Positions 33,225 to 44,739 of a DNA stretch of 64,000 nucleotides are shown piece by piece. Both the position numbers and the translations under genes were made by a program. The notes below the pieces were generated by a model. The model did not search any database. It was not told where the DNA came from and was given only the letters and a program-made list of their open reading frames with translations. The first letter of the stretch is position 1, and each line of letters begins with the position of its first letter. Source of the stretch: Acanthococcus lagerstroemiae (lineage: Eukaryota > Arthropoda > Insecta > Hemiptera > Eriococcidae); assembly GCA_031841125.1 (NCBI GenBank), contig CM063112.1, forward strand, positions 10,194,603 through 10,258,602. The letters run 5' to 3'.

Positions 33225-34375
33225 GTAATATGTAGACAACTAATTTAGTATGCGCGGGCTGCGGGGTAATATAATTCGAGTACCCGATGAGTATAGGGAT
33301 GAAATTGATGAAATTCGGTAAGACATTACTAAGAAAATAAATGATAGACAATTTATTGACGGAAGAGAATGCTGCTCATTGCTTGACTATTAACGCTAAT
33401 GCATTATAATGAGATAAATAGGCAATTATAATCTATTATTTTGAGAACCCAAGTTTTGTTTAATTTAATTCGTTTGTTCATCAAGTACTGCCAATTCTCC
33501 AGTCTCCAGTTCATAAACTTGCCGCGATTCTAATATTTGATATAATTAAACAGGAAGTGACTTATTATTTTTAATCACTGTATTTGTATAAAGAAATAGA
33601 GATACTCAGTTCAATTGTTGTAGGGGAATGGCACTCTGGCTTTGTTTATATATTTCGCCCCAAATTTGATAACCCTGATAACAAAAAATTACTATAATTT
33701 TGCGCGTTTTTCAAATTAACCGAGTTTTTGGCAATCAGTAGTAAAAAGTTGACGGTATTATTAAATTTAATTAGAAATAACGTAAATCCGAAATACATAA
33801 TAATTCAAAATGTTGAGCTATTTACTGGTATAGGTAGTCAATTTTCAGATTGTAATATTTCGCGAGAGAATGTTGGAAATTATAAGTTGCTTTATATTAA
33901 ATACCGTTTCCTACAAATTTCATTCTTACCATTTTTCTCGCAATTCCACTTGAAGGATACAGGGAAAGAAGCAGGTAAGTCACTTTTTTGGCGAGATTGA
34001 GTTATTTATACCGTAGGAAGGGGCGTATTGAGTAGAAGTAGCTCAGCTATGGTAGGATGCCTGAAAGGATGCTACAGTTCAGAAAAACGGGTTTCAAAAT
34101 TCACGTTCAGGTCTTTAAAGAACCTCGTATGTAAACAAATTGTGTTTCATTTTTCTCATTCCGCCACAAAAGTGACTTACCTGCTTCTTTTCTTGTACCT
34201 TTCACTTATTTTAGAGAAATTTCTACATAAATGGAAAAATTCGTCAACTTCCCATTAGACTATAATATATATTTGATTTTGGTTCTTCCCTCCAATATTG
34301 ATAACGAGTGTTCCGGTGACATCATGTGTTACTGCCTTATAAAAAGTGATCACGATGAATGAACAATATTTCCTC
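33225..34375. other. Unassigned AT-rich sequence
   Basis: No recognisable domain or repeat boundary was found. A 90-codon frame at 33728-33997 is AT-driven and has no family resemblance. Confidence 0.3.
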
Positions 34376-34378
34376 TAG

Positions 34379-34856
34379 ATGTTCAGGGTTAAAGTGAACG
34401 TCGAGAGACGCAGCATGGAAAGATCAATGCTGGGGATAATGAGAAGGGACAGGATGAGAATCTCGATTATCAGAAGAAAATTAAGATTTAATAATAATTT
34501 CAGTTTGGCAGATCAAAAGAATGAAATGGTGGTGGGCGGGACACATCTCCCATCTCAGAGACGAACAATGGACCTATAAGGCTACCTTTTGGCAAGTGGC
34601 AACCGCTAGACGGCAAAAGAAGAAAAGAGGCAAACAAACATTAAGATGGAAAGACGATATACATAAATTTCTAAAAAGTAACAATTTCAAATAATAGCCA
34701 GGAATAGGTATGAATGGAAGCGTCTACTGAAGACCTTTTCCCGGCATGGATCAGGGGAGGAGCGAGCCTCACGTTGGGGCCGCTAATTCATTATAGGTAT
34801 TATAACTAATATTGTTTATTTATTCCCTTAAATAAAGGTTTTTTGAACTTGAATTT
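34379..34856 (+). pseudogene. RTE-type LINE 3' end, left arm of an inverted pair
   Basis: The frame has MERSMLGIMRRDRMRISIIRRK. Broken frames then read MKWWWAGHI, then RRQKKKRGKQTLRWKDDIHK and FLKSNNFQ, the QxxMERSMLGI to GHISR to RWxDDI order of RTE-type C-termini. It is followed by AATAAAGGTTTTTTGAACTTGA and then by the minisatellite at 34857. A second copy lies in the opposite orientation at 35880-36489. Confidence 0.7.
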
Positions 34857-35350
34857 GATGCAGAAAAGGAAGGATTAATTTTACGAGTACGTTTAGTTTA
34901 CTTGTGATTTTTTATTGGAGACAGGGAAGGAATAATTTTAGGTTTCATTTTTTTATCTGTGATTTTTTGTCTTCATTTTTTGATGACAAAAAGGAAGGAA
35001 TAATTTGTAAGTTTTGCTTACTTACCTATGATTTTTTGTGTTCATGTTTTGATGCAGAAACGGAAGGATTAATTTTCCCTTTCGTTTATCTGAAATTTCT
35101 AGTTGGAGAAAGGGAGGGAATAACTTTAGGCTTCATTTGTTCATCTGTGAATTTCTTGTGTTCATTTTTTGATGGAGAATAGGAAGGAATAATTTGTACG
35201 TTCAGTTTACTTGTGATTTTTGTGCATTATTTCTTGATGCAGAAAAAGAAGGATTCATTTTGCATTTCGTTTACCTGCGATTTTTTGTTGAAGAAAGGAA
35301 AGGAATAATTTTAGGTTTCACCTGTTTCCATTCCCTCTTGTTGCTTGTTT
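34857..35350 (+). repeat. Higher-order minisatellite, A-B-C units of about 62 bases
   Basis: Eight units with the core GGAAGGA(A/T)TAATTT start at about 34857, 34917, 34982, 35051, 35105, 35171, 35236 and 35291. They fall into three types in the order A-B-C-A-B-C-A-B: type A begins GATGCAGAAA, type B follows GGAGA with AATTTTAGGTTTCA, and type C begins GATG(A/G) and contains AATTTGTA. The A-to-A spacing is about 190 bases, so this is a higher-order repeat. The opposing arm keeps only one A and one B. Confidence 0.8.
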
Positions 35351-35879
35351 TTCTTTTATTACAATGCATACCAAATTTGTGACTATTGGCTAGTCTGATT
35401 GTAATATAACATTATGTGGCAGCTAGTTCTTTTGATTGGTGTCCTCAACGCCCAAGGCTGGTACACTGAGAAGATGGATAGTCAAGTCTTTGAGTTCAGG
35501 CATCTGAGTATAATTTTCCCAGTACAATAAAGGGGACATTTCATTCAAATAATCGCACACAATGGAAGTGATGAATACAAAATCTGAAATTGTTTTCTTA
35601 GTTTACTCCCCAAGAACTTATTTATCCAAACTCTATGGAATTAAGAAACATATGAAAATAATGCTTTATTAGGCATCTGCCATATAATGTTGTATTACAA
35701 TCAGACTAGCCAATAGTCATAAAATTTGGTATGCATTGTAATAAAAGAAAAACATGCAACAAGAGGGAATGGAAACAGGTGAAACCTAAAATTATTCCTT
35801 CCCTGTCTCCAATAAAAAATCACAAGTAAACTAAACGTACTCGTAAAATTAATCCTTCCTTTTCTGCATCAAATTCAAG

Positions 35880-36489
35880 TTCAAAATACCTTTATTTAAG
35901 GGAATAAATAAACAATATTAGTTATAATATAGAGAGATACCTATAATGAATTAGCGGCCCCAGAGTGAGGCTCGCTCCTCCCCTGACCCATGCCGGGCAA
36001 AGGTCTCCTGTAGATGCCTCCATTCATACCTATTCCTGGCTATTATTCGAAATTATTACTTTTTAGAAATTTATGTATATCGTCTTTCCATCTTAATGTT
36101 TGTTTGCCTCTTCTTCTTTTGCCGTCCAGCGGTTGCCAAAAGGTGACCTTATAGGTCCATTATTCGTCTCTGAGACGGGAGATGTGTCCCGCCCACCACC
36201 ATTTCATTCTTTTGATCTGCCAAATTAAATCTTAATTTTCTTTCGATAACCGAGATTCTTATCCTGTCCCTTCTCACTATCCCCAGCATTGATCTTCCAT
36301 TGAGTTTTGAGTTACCCTAATTCTGTTCAAAATTTTTGCATTTAATGGCCATGTTTGACATCCGTTTATTAGGACAGGCAAAACACGCATATTGAAAATT
36401 TCGCTTTTGTTTTCATAGCTAAAGTTTCCTTTGAATATATCTTTTAGAGAATTTTTTCCACTCCTTAAAAAAGTAGAATTTTTCAACAT
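35880..36489 (-). pseudogene. RTE-type LINE 3' end, right arm
   Basis: The minus-strand frame 36489-36277 reads FNMRVLPVLINGCQTWPLN and NRIRVTQNSMEDQCWG, matching the YGCQTW to QxxMERSMLGI region. It continues in broken frames into the same GHI, RGKQTLRWKDD and KFLKSNNF blocks as 34379-34856. It reaches further 5' than the left arm by about 150 bases, which places the inverted-repeat edge near 36330. Confidence 0.65.
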
Positions 36490-36494
36490 TGGGC

Positions 36495-37750
36495 CCCCGA
36501 TTCAAAAATGTGTACTTACGTTGAAGAAAGCTTATCAGTAAACACTATGTCATATAATTTCTACATGGCTCTTGAACTTCGAATCGCTTGTCCTCAAAAA
36601 CAGATTTTGCTGGTTGGTTTCCTTACGCTGAATAGCGTCCATTTGTTATCAGTATCCATTGTTGTGATGGTACAGAATCAGTAGATATTTTTCTTTGTTG
36701 TCCACAAAAATTCCCTCACTGTCTATAAAAATAATTCCTTCGTTGTCTACAAAAATTCCTTTTTCATCCTAAGAAATTTCTTTGTCGTTGGCAAATCGTA
36801 TCCCCCGCCCAAACTGGGTGAGGGGGGGCGGCAGAGTGTTGGAACTCACGCACGCCTTACGGTACATACTTATATGTATACATTATACATTTCATGAAAA
36901 AAATTCCTTAAAAAAAAGAATTTGAAATTGCTGAAAAAAATAGGATAAACTTTAATTGCACGATAAAAAAATGCGAATGAACGATAGGATACAGAACGCT
37001 AAAAGAGGTGGTCCAAAAGATAGTGAAATGAATTATTGCCCGTTACATGTTGCCAACAAAATAATTACCAACGAACGAAAAAGACGAGTAGCTTAAACGA
37101 TAGGATAATTTGCGTCACTCTCATGAAAATACATTTCTCGACATGACTTGCACTAACACATTGATAAAATAATTTTCAATGCAGAATAATATTCCGTACT
37201 TCCAGAAGTGCCTGCTCTGCAAGCATGGTCTCGGTCACCAAATTAGACTGAAACTTGTAAGCATATACCACAGGAGGCAAAAGTTGTCCCCCTGGGTCAA
37301 GAAGGAAAGAGGGGTCGGCCTGCCAAGTCGAAGAAAGCGCGAAATTTTCCAATGAAGACACCGTTTTTCAAGGATAGCATTCCAGTATTTAACTAAAGTT
37401 TTCTTTCTGACTCAACGTGTAGTACCTAGGGTGATGCGACAGCAGTATTTTCTAACGTTTGTTTTTGAATTCTTGTAAAGTGCACTATTTCTATGAAAAT
37501 CGTCCATCGTGACTGTGCGACGACCGTCTCCGGTTTCGCGGGAGTACCCGTCATCGTCATCGATGTCGATTTCGCTCCATCCAATTACGAAGACGGTAAA
37601 CGATCGTGAAGGAGCGAATTTAATTACTGTCCTCTCGACGTACATCGTCATTGGACGATTGGACGTCCCCTCACTGGATCAGTGTCAGTCGGACGACGGA
37701 CACGTGAAGAGTCTTCCACGTGTATAGTCGCCATCGGCGCAACAAGTTTT
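36495..37750. other. Unassigned sequence
   Basis: No gene was recognised. The block 36700-36790 has three short direct repeats of the type TCCTTCGTTGTCTACAAAAAT. A CpG-richer patch at 37500-37730 precedes the hAT MITE and contains no clear exon. Confidence 0.35.
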
Positions 37751-37759
37751 GCGCAGCGG

Positions 37760-38543
37760 TAGTGATCTCGATCTTTCAAAAAAGATCGATTTGATCGAAA
37801 TTTTCGATCATACGACTTCCGATATTGGATTCGATCCGATCTTGTGTAAAAAGATCGATTTTTGATAAGATCGATCTTGATCAATCAGAGAATTTTTTTA
37901 CTGGTGTAAGTTTATCTGCATCTGCAAATCTGCAAAATCCAAATGAATTTTGGTTATTTCTCGCTGTCAATGAGTAAAAAATCTAGAAAATTTATTGAAG
38001 TTGAAAATTTTGTTAAATTTGTCACAAAAGCACATCTCCCAACATTAATAACTGATAACTGAACCTGCGAGCTGCAACCTGGAATAAAAAACATATTAAG
38101 GCTTGCTGTACAAAGAGATTATTTTTCTTTATTCTCCATCTTGAAGAGCTCAACAATACATTTTTTCTATGAATCCTATTGCATATATTTTGGTCAGTTG
38201 ATTTGCCTTTGCATTCTTATATTTTACTTGATTTTTGCAGCTGGAGTTTGAAACAGGATTAGTCTCACATAATTAAAAACGACTACCCTTTCATGTTTCG
38301 TTATTGTTATCACATATCAATATCACTTAACTTATCACAGATGAAGTTTACATTACACCTAGGCCGCAGCTAGCTGCCGCCGGCTGTGGAACAATGTGAC
38401 GTCACTTTAAACAGGTCTGTTGTTACTTTGTGAAAGATCGAAATTTCGATCATGACCAAAATGATCGATTATCGATCTTGATCGAGAATTTTAAATGATC
38501 GATAAGATCGATTAAAAGATCGATCTTGAGATCGAGATCACTA
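37760..38543. mobile_element. hAT MITE with GATCGAT-rich subterminal regions
   Basis: The ends are exact 15-base inverted repeats, TAGTGATCTCGATCT, at 37760-37774 and, inverted, 38529-38543. A perfect 8-base target-site duplication CGCAGCGG flanks it (37752-37759 and 38544-38551). Both subterminal regions of about 120 bases (37775-37885 and 38425-38530) are crowded with GATCGAT and AAGATCGAT in both orientations, while the central 530 bases lack them. That layout is expected of transposase-binding sites. It encodes no transposase. Confidence 0.9.
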
Positions 38544-38551
38544 CGCAGCGG

Positions 38552-39340
38552 CCTAAAATCAGCTCAGTTTTCGTTTTTAGAACAACAAAGTTGATCTTAC
38601 ACAATTCCACGTCAAATATTTATTGAAGCTCTCTGAACATTCCAGAGGACCAATGACCAGGGCCTAAGTGGCCCGCCGGGCAACCGTGCAAGTTCCCGGT
38701 AGCCTGGCACAAATCTACCCTGATAATCCGAGAATTGATTTAACGTCTTCAAACCTCTTCAGTGCTTGCGTATGACTTTCAAGACTTCTTTCCGGCTCTT
38801 GCTATATTTTTGAGATTTTTTTTTTTTTCTAAGTCTTCAAGACATGTTTAAGATTCTTTACATATCATACGGGCTCAGTCAGCACCATCACAAGCCTCGA
38901 GACATTTTAAAGATTTTTCAGATTCGTCGATATTTTCCATACTTCTTTCGGAATCGCTGAGATATTTCTTCATAACTGTGTTACGTTGTGGACACCGTGG
39001 GGCATACAGTCCGCTTCAATCTGTTACCCAGCCCATCTCAAAATCGAAAGTCAAATAACACTCAGTTTTGGAACCTACACGCACTAGACTCCTACTGCCA
39101 ACGTCTGTCTAGTGAAGGCATACTATTAGAAATTAAGTTTGATATTGTGGGAATTGGTAAAATGAAAAGAAAAAGGGAAAATCTAATGAAGCCTCTCACA
39201 CACGTAGCCGACTCGGAGAGAAAGAGGCGTGAAAAGGACATGTTTTTAGTTTTTTCCTCAAGGGCTCATCAGAACCGTCCCTCTTGAGAAGATCTGCAGA
39301 TGAAGATGACGTGAATGAAGAATCAGACTCGATTATTTTG
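38552..39340. other. Unassigned sequence with a GACTTTTCAAG-type stretch
   Basis: 38740-38975 contains CTTTCAAGACTTCTTT, TCTTCAAGACATGTTTAAGA and TCGAGACATTTTAAAGA units like those at 15360-16165. At 38655-38690 a palindrome-like GGGCCTAAGTGGCCCGCC occurs. CTCACACACGTAGCCGACTC at about 39198 recurs with few changes at 50693-50713, so a short dispersed repeat is present. No gene was recognised. Confidence 0.4.
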
Positions 39341-39344
39341 TAAG

Positions 39345-39520
39345 TAGCGGGCTGGTCTCGGGATCCGGAAGTTCCGGGTTCGAGCCCAAGTAGCTACTCG
39401 CAACATTTCGACCTAGCCCGGTTTTTCGGCACGAAGAGAAGAGGGCTAAGACAGCCCTAACAGCCTCTCCGACGTCTCTGAAGTAATGCTCGAAAGGGCG
39501 GATTCCAGGGCTCGAGAGTT
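39345..39520 (+). repeat. tRNA-derived SINE, copy 2 (5'-truncated)
   Basis: This copy has the B box GGTTCGAGCCC (39377-39387) and the same body as 1660-1865 in the opposite orientation: CATTTCGACCTAG, CCCGGTTTTTCGGC, GAGGGCTAAGACAGCCCTAA and CTCGAAAGGGCGGATTCCAG. The A box is not present, so the head is truncated or mutated. The end lies near GGGCTCGAGAG. Confidence 0.75.
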
Positions 39521-39524
39521 TTGT

Positions 39525-41800
39525 AGTATAGGACATGATTACTGACTCTCATTGAATTGTGCGTCCTGCTCTCAGAATGCAGAATACTATTGGCCTGGTG
39601 TCCTACTGAAATTTGTTTCCCATTTGTAATCTTCGTAGATCACTATTAGAGGGAAAGCCTTGGCTAGCACATTCGCAAACAACAAATTAAACATGTCGCA
39701 GACGGATCTGCAACTATGGGAGAGCATTTTCATGTCTCGATTTTAATATCGACTTATCAGCAATATCGGTAGTGAAACTTTACATGACACTCAATTGAAA
39801 CGAAGAAGAAGAAAAAAAAGACTGATCATACCCTTGCGGTGCTCTCCACCGCGATCGACTTTTTTAAGGTTCGCGAATTCTTTTGTAAATAGTTTTTTAT
39901 TGTATATTTGTTCCCTGTCCTGCCAAGCCAGTTTTCCTACGAACACCTGTGCCTTTTACCTGTACAACATCTCTACACCGAATTGCTTCTTTCTTTCTTT
40001 TCCAAGAATCTTTTCCGTTTTCCTTTCTTTTCCTCACGCTATTCTTCCACCCTCGTATTTTTTAAACCTAATTGTCCAGCTAGGCAGTGACTCGATGTTC
40101 GTGAATCAATCGTCTTTTACAGTCTTCTTCTGGAATCGTCTTTTGAAGTCATCTCATACTCTCGCTCTCACTTATTTTTTTCTCCGCTCGCTTTTTCGAA
40201 ATTCAGTGTAAATATACTCGTACTTCTGAACACCCCAACAAAGATTTTTTTCTTTTTTTTTAATGGTGATAACTCGCTCGTGCTGTAGCCTCCAAAGCGC
40301 TACACCCTAATAAAAAAAATTTCAATGGAAATTTCTATTGACAAATAACAACACGGCTGCAGACTGCAGTCGCGCAGCAACAACACGGGTGAAGACTGAC
40401 GTCGCGCAGCAACAGCCCAACAGTACGCCATCTAAGATCAAGATCAGTGAGCACATGACTGGAAGAAAAATAAATTTCCATGGAAATAAGTAATGCGGAG
40501 ATCGGTAGCAATGGGTCTTCTTGGCAAAGACATGAAAATGTCAAAAATAATTAACGCATTTTTTGTGTTGTACCCTCAAGGGGCTCATGCCCTGGTTGAA
40601 TATCAAGTACCCTGGCACACACAAGCGGTTAGTTACGGGCCTGGGCTTGACTTGTCTTGGTTACAGAAATTCAATCAGTTAGAAAATTCTGCAGTAGGAT
40701 TTTGGCGTCTTCGTGTAGTGGGAATTTCCAGTCTCTGCAGGTTTTTGTGCTACTGAGATTGAACTTACTCATGGTCGTCTAAATGCCTACAAATACATCA
40801 GGCACTCCATAAATACTCTGTATCAGTACTGAAAATAATCATCCCGGTAACGACTTGTCAAGAAAATAAAGCATCAAGGTGCATTTGTAGTAGGAAATAA
40901 CCTCTTATGATCTTTCAACTTCCCATCTTATCCTCAAAGACAGGAACACAGTTCTTCATTTTCCTCCTAAATTAGCAACCCTTACCTAAATAGCTATATT
41001 TTCGGGTCACAGAAAGAAAGTGGAAACTGGGCTTGTCCAAGCTACAAAAATTGTATAAATTAGAAAATCCTCTAGTAGGATTTCATATAATGTGGAATTT
41101 TTAGCAGTCTGTAATTCTTTGTATCTAACGCTGAGATTCATCTGCTGCTCATGTTCGTCTGATTAGAATCTCTAAAAAATTGTCACATACTAAGCAAGAT
41201 AATCTGCTGAAAAGAGCATATTGAAATAGGATTGCTGTGCTTACTCCCCCCCCCCCTCCATTCTTACTAATGCAACATGCAGATCCAATTCAAGTATTGA
41301 AAATTGCAAGCTCTTAGGGCCTTTTTCTGCAAACAAGTTAATTTGCTTCGTATCTTTCTGAGCATTGCAGTCCATCAAGGAAAGTTCTTATATTCACATG
41401 ATGCCCATTTTGAGGCAACCATCTCTCTTGAAGTCGCTTATCGGAAGTTTAGTACTTTCAGTCCCGACTACAATTATATGAGGAGCACTACACTTCTGTA
41501 TAAATCTCAGAGCTGGCCATATGGAAAAGGGTTCTGCGTAAGAGTGCACCTCAGCTTTGGTTAAAATTGACAGGAGGAATTTTCGGTTTTATATCCTTCA
41601 CAACTCCGATCTTTTAATCACAATTTCGCACTAAATGGAGAGGTAAATAGAAAATTCAAATTCATAATAGCAGGGATGGTTTTAGCTTTTTTACTGGAGG
41701 GGGGGGGGGTTAAAAATGCCGAATTGCCAAATAAAAATTTTAGTCACATTGTTCCAATATTATGAACAGTCGAAGCAAAAAATATAATAAAATTAAATTT
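39525..41800. other. Unassigned sequence
   Basis: The 138-codon frame at 39795-40208 is a hydrophobic/Ser/Phe low-complexity string from a pyrimidine-rich stretch and has no domain. Two imperfect direct repeats of about 37 bases around TCGCGCAGCAACA lie at 40360-40425. G or C runs occur at 41246-41258 and 41698-41709. No element boundaries were recognised. Confidence 0.3.
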
Positions 41801-41807
41801 AAAAAAA

Positions 41808-42975
41808 CTAGCAGCGCACCGCATAAACATTTACACATATCTCATATTAAAAAAAAAAAATGAAAATGAAAATTACAAAAATTTATAAATTTATCATATT
41901 ACAGGACCTCTTTCCACATCACATTTGCAGTTTTATAGCTTCCAAGTTGTACTTGGATTTTTAAATTATTAAACGAAGTTGTCCGTGACAGAGCTACGTA
42001 TAATTGTTCATGACTGAAGACATACTCAGGTAGATATATCCCGACCTTCTCCAGCGTCTGTCCCTGGGCCTTGTTGGTCGTCATACAAAAGGCTAACTTT
42101 ATTGGAAATTGTCTCCTTTTGAATGAAAAAGGCAAGGTGGAATCCGCTGGCGACAGGTCCACTCTTGGGAGTAATATCCTTCGACCGCACTCCACCGCAG
42201 TTATTATTTCCAGATCCAGAGCATTCGTGTACATGTTTCTCACAATTACTCGTGTCCCATTCAGCAGTCCAAGTGCCACATTCATATTACGTAGCAACAT
42301 AACAACTGCACGAACTTTTAAGTGTAATTAATTTGGTGGTAAACCTGTCAACTTCAGACTATCCAGAAATTCAACGGGGAATTGCAGGATTTCACTGTCA
42401 TTTTCACTGATCAGTCTATTCACGCTTGTGCAGGTTTTGGCTTATCCAAGAATCAAGTCCAAAATCTTGTCATTGATCCTCTGACAATGATCATTCTTTG
42501 GTGCCAGAATTGCAACAGTAGAAAATTTCAGGACATCCTCTGGAGTGTCAAACTTTTCACCATAGACATCTCTTATAATGTCCTGAAAAATTATGCTTGC
42601 AGGTAATTCTATAATGCCCCCATTTTCATAGCCAGAATGAGGGAAAGTACCGTTACCAGTCTGCAGCAAGAATTCTGAGAACTCTTTTCCTCCTGCTTCC
42701 GCTCGCATGTTCTGTGTCAGTATCAGCGTCTTGAATGTAGGCCATAAAGGAGAAAACTTGATGGAATTAGCAATTGTAGCAGCTCTTGAACCATGTGGAA
42801 CTACTGGTAGAACCTGCCTAAAATTTCCACCCAAAACGACAATCTGACCGATTTGTGTATGACACGGATTTGAGTGATCAAAAAAAAAAAATAGTGAAAG
42901 AGGTTGCTTCACTGAGTGTTCTTAGACTAAGATAAACTTTGTAGGTGAAGTAGTTCGTGAGTAATGGACAAATGA
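41808..42975 (-). mobile_element. Helitron fragment, copy 2
   Basis: Reading on the minus strand, the element runs from a noncoding segment shared with 25215-25395 and 51600-51895 (42975-42895), through helicase frames, to GCGGTGCGCTGCTAG followed by T (CTAG at 41808-41811). The 3' end is nearly the same as that of copy 1. A short GCG/CGC stem just before CTAG is weak compared with classical Helitron hairpins. The HUH replication-initiator domain and the 5' TC end are not present in the window. Confidence 0.7.
41899..42912 (-). pseudogene. Helitron PIF1-like helicase fragment
   Basis: The frame 42912-42442 has GQIVVLGGNFRQVLPVVPHG, the PIF1 Walker-B-like segment usually GGDFRQxLPV, with Asn replacing Asp. 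LILTQNMRAEAGG and VAILAPKNDHCQRINDKILD follow. The frame 42300-41899 has MLLRNMNVALGLLNGTR, LAFCMTTNKAQGQTLEKVGI and QLYVALSRTTSF, then a stop that ends the helicase normally. A stop near 42437 and another near 42330 separate the two frames. Walker A is upstream of the preserved part. This copy preserves the helicase C-terminus better than the one at 25396-26629. Confidence 0.8.
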
Positions 42976-42979
42976 GATT

Positions 42980-43325
42980 AATTATTTTTATTTTAAATTA
43001 TCAAAAATATTTTTTAATAATATTTTTTAATTTAGTAATTTTTTTGAATTGAATTATTATGATAATAGCTGAAATTAAACATGGAATTGTAGCATTTTCA
43101 ATGTACTTTTCAAATCTGTTCTCAAAATTTAATTTCGTTCATTCGTTCTCGAGTTATTACGTTGGGAATCTTGCTTATTGAACGCCCTTAGTATAACCTC
43201 GAGTTGAAGCCCACTCCTCTCCTACAGTCAAAATGCCTCAATTTTCAAATTAGGCACAAATCATTATCAAAAATGAGTTCGGCGACTATGGAAATCTGTG
43301 AAACGATACCGATATTGTATTTTTT
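42980..43325. other. Unassigned AT-rich sequence
   Basis: This is AT-rich sequence with TTTAATAATATTTTTTAAT-type strings and no recognisable gene or element. Confidence 0.3.
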
Positions 43326-43327
43326 AT

Positions 43328-43830
43328 CAATCAATCAAGCAAGCAAGCTTCATTTTTACAAGTACTTACAATAAAGTGCGCGCTCGTGGAATCGGATAAA
43401 AGCCTCCCCCAGCCTGCTCCACTCATTGCGGACCTGAGCAATCCTTTGAAAGGCACTATGTCCCAGCAGCCTGCCGAAGCCGTCCCTCCATCTGATCCTC
43501 TGTTTACCTTGCCTTCTTGTTCCCGTATTGTACCAAAAGGTCAATTTGTACATTCACCGGTTGTCCAGCAGTCTTGCTTCGTGACCACCCCAACTCCATT
43601 TTTTATTTTCATCAGCTGTACAGCACATTTATTGTTTTTCAATTTAAATTTGATAGTTGAGATTTTCATGTGGTCTTCTTTCTTGATATTTAAAACTGAT
43701 CGTTCCATCAAATTTTGAGTAGTTCTAATTTTTTTATAATTTTTTTGGACAAAGTCCAAGTTTTGGAGCCATATGTTAGTGTTAAGAGGACACATGCATT
43801 GAAAATGTTGCTTGATTTTTTATCTGTAAC
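43328..43830 (-). pseudogene. RTE-type LINE 3' end
   Basis: Minus-strand frames give LMERSVLNIKKEDHMKISTI and, after a shift, GTRRQGKQRIRWRDGFGRLL and NEWSRLGEAFIRFHERALYC. This is the RTE-type C-terminus in which RGRQRxRWRDD is followed by W..LGEAf. The 3' tail at 43329-43350 is (TTGA)n on the minus strand. A frameshift near 43560 separates the two parts. Confidence 0.7.
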
Positions 43831-43834
43831 CTCA

Positions 43835-44085
43835 AATTGAAGCCCCCTCATCACCCACCATCAAGATATCACAATTTCAAATTCTTCTTTTTCGCGAGCC
43901 GTTTCTGACGCGCGACTCTCCAGGGCAGGTTAGTCGAGGTAGTTTGCCGTAGCTTTCCTCGCGATTTTGTGACGTTAAAATTTTCCTTCTCTGTGCCGAA
44001 GAGTGTGCCGCGGCACGCGTGTTTCACGACGTTGAGTGAGCTGTCCGCGACGTGCATACGCACAGTACCAATATTTCTGATCTAG
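43835..44085. other. Unassigned sequence
   Basis: No domain is recognised. A CpG-rich patch lies at about 43895-44055, between two RTE-type fragments of opposite orientation. Confidence 0.3.
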
Positions 44086-44089
44086 AGGT

Positions 44090-44735
44090 AACATGCCTTA
44101 CGATTGTAAGGAAATTGCAACGAGAACGGCAAAAGCTTGGAACAATTTCTAGACGATGAAGTCAGTATATTCACGCAAATTACCAATGAACTTGGAAGCT
44201 CCCCTTTTGGAGACGTGTACCTTCCCAACCCTAACTTACGGTGCTCGAACATTGGCATGAACAGCAACACAAGTTGAAAAAATCTGCAAAACTCAACTGG
44301 CCATGGGACGAAGTATTACAGGAACAAAACCTAAGGATAAAATAAAAACTTCAAAAATAAGAAAAATAACAGGAACGAAGGACATAAGGTATACAATCAA
44401 AAAACTAAAAATGAACTACGTTGGCCATATCTAAAGGAACGAAGAGGACAGGTGGGAAAGAAGGTTGCTGGAGTGGACATCATACGAGGGAGAGAGAAAT
44501 AGAGGTAGACCTACAAGAAGATGGGAAGATGAGATTATCCAATACGGCGGAATTGCCTGGGGCGGGGGTGCGCAACTGTTAGGCCAAAGTTGGTGAGGAT
44601 GCCCCAAGATTGGCGGAGAGGGGCTGTGGACCGTGATTACAGCGTCTACATTATGAGCAATTTGTTTCAATATTATACATAAATGTTATCAACACTGTAG
44701 AAAAACCTCTCATTAAACGCTGATATTATTATTGC
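44090..44735 (+). pseudogene. RTE-type LINE fragment, C-terminus and 3' tail
   Basis: The plus-strand reading with several stops contains TFPTLTYGARTLA, then LAMGRSITGTK, then KKLKMNYVGHI, EEDRWERRLLEWTSYEGERN and RGRPTRRWEDEIIQYGG. It is closely related to the fragment at 29257-29950, sharing the EEDRWERR segment. At least three stop codons interrupt the frame. The 3' end is near TGATATTATTATTGC at 44719-44733, an (ATT)n-type tail. Confidence 0.75.
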
Positions 44736-44739
44736 TTCA

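Larger units (their letters stand above)
34379..36330. repeat. Large inverted repeat made of two opposed LINE 3' ends
   Basis: 34379-35432 and 35672-36330 are inverse copies. Shared segments run from the RTE coding end through AATAAAGG, the minisatellite, GAATGGAAACAGG, and out to AGTCTGATTGTAATATAACA, which lies on both sides of a roughly 240-base centre (35433-35671). The arms differ mainly by about 380 bases of minisatellite, which corresponds to two higher-order units. Insertion of two independent elements would not by itself explain the identical sequence beyond the LINE tails. Confidence 0.75.

Noticed and set aside
39795..40211. A 138-codon plus-strand frame with hydrophobic stretches
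   Set aside because: It is a low-complexity pyrimidine-rich stretch; no domain, signal peptide logic or neighbouring exon supports a gene.
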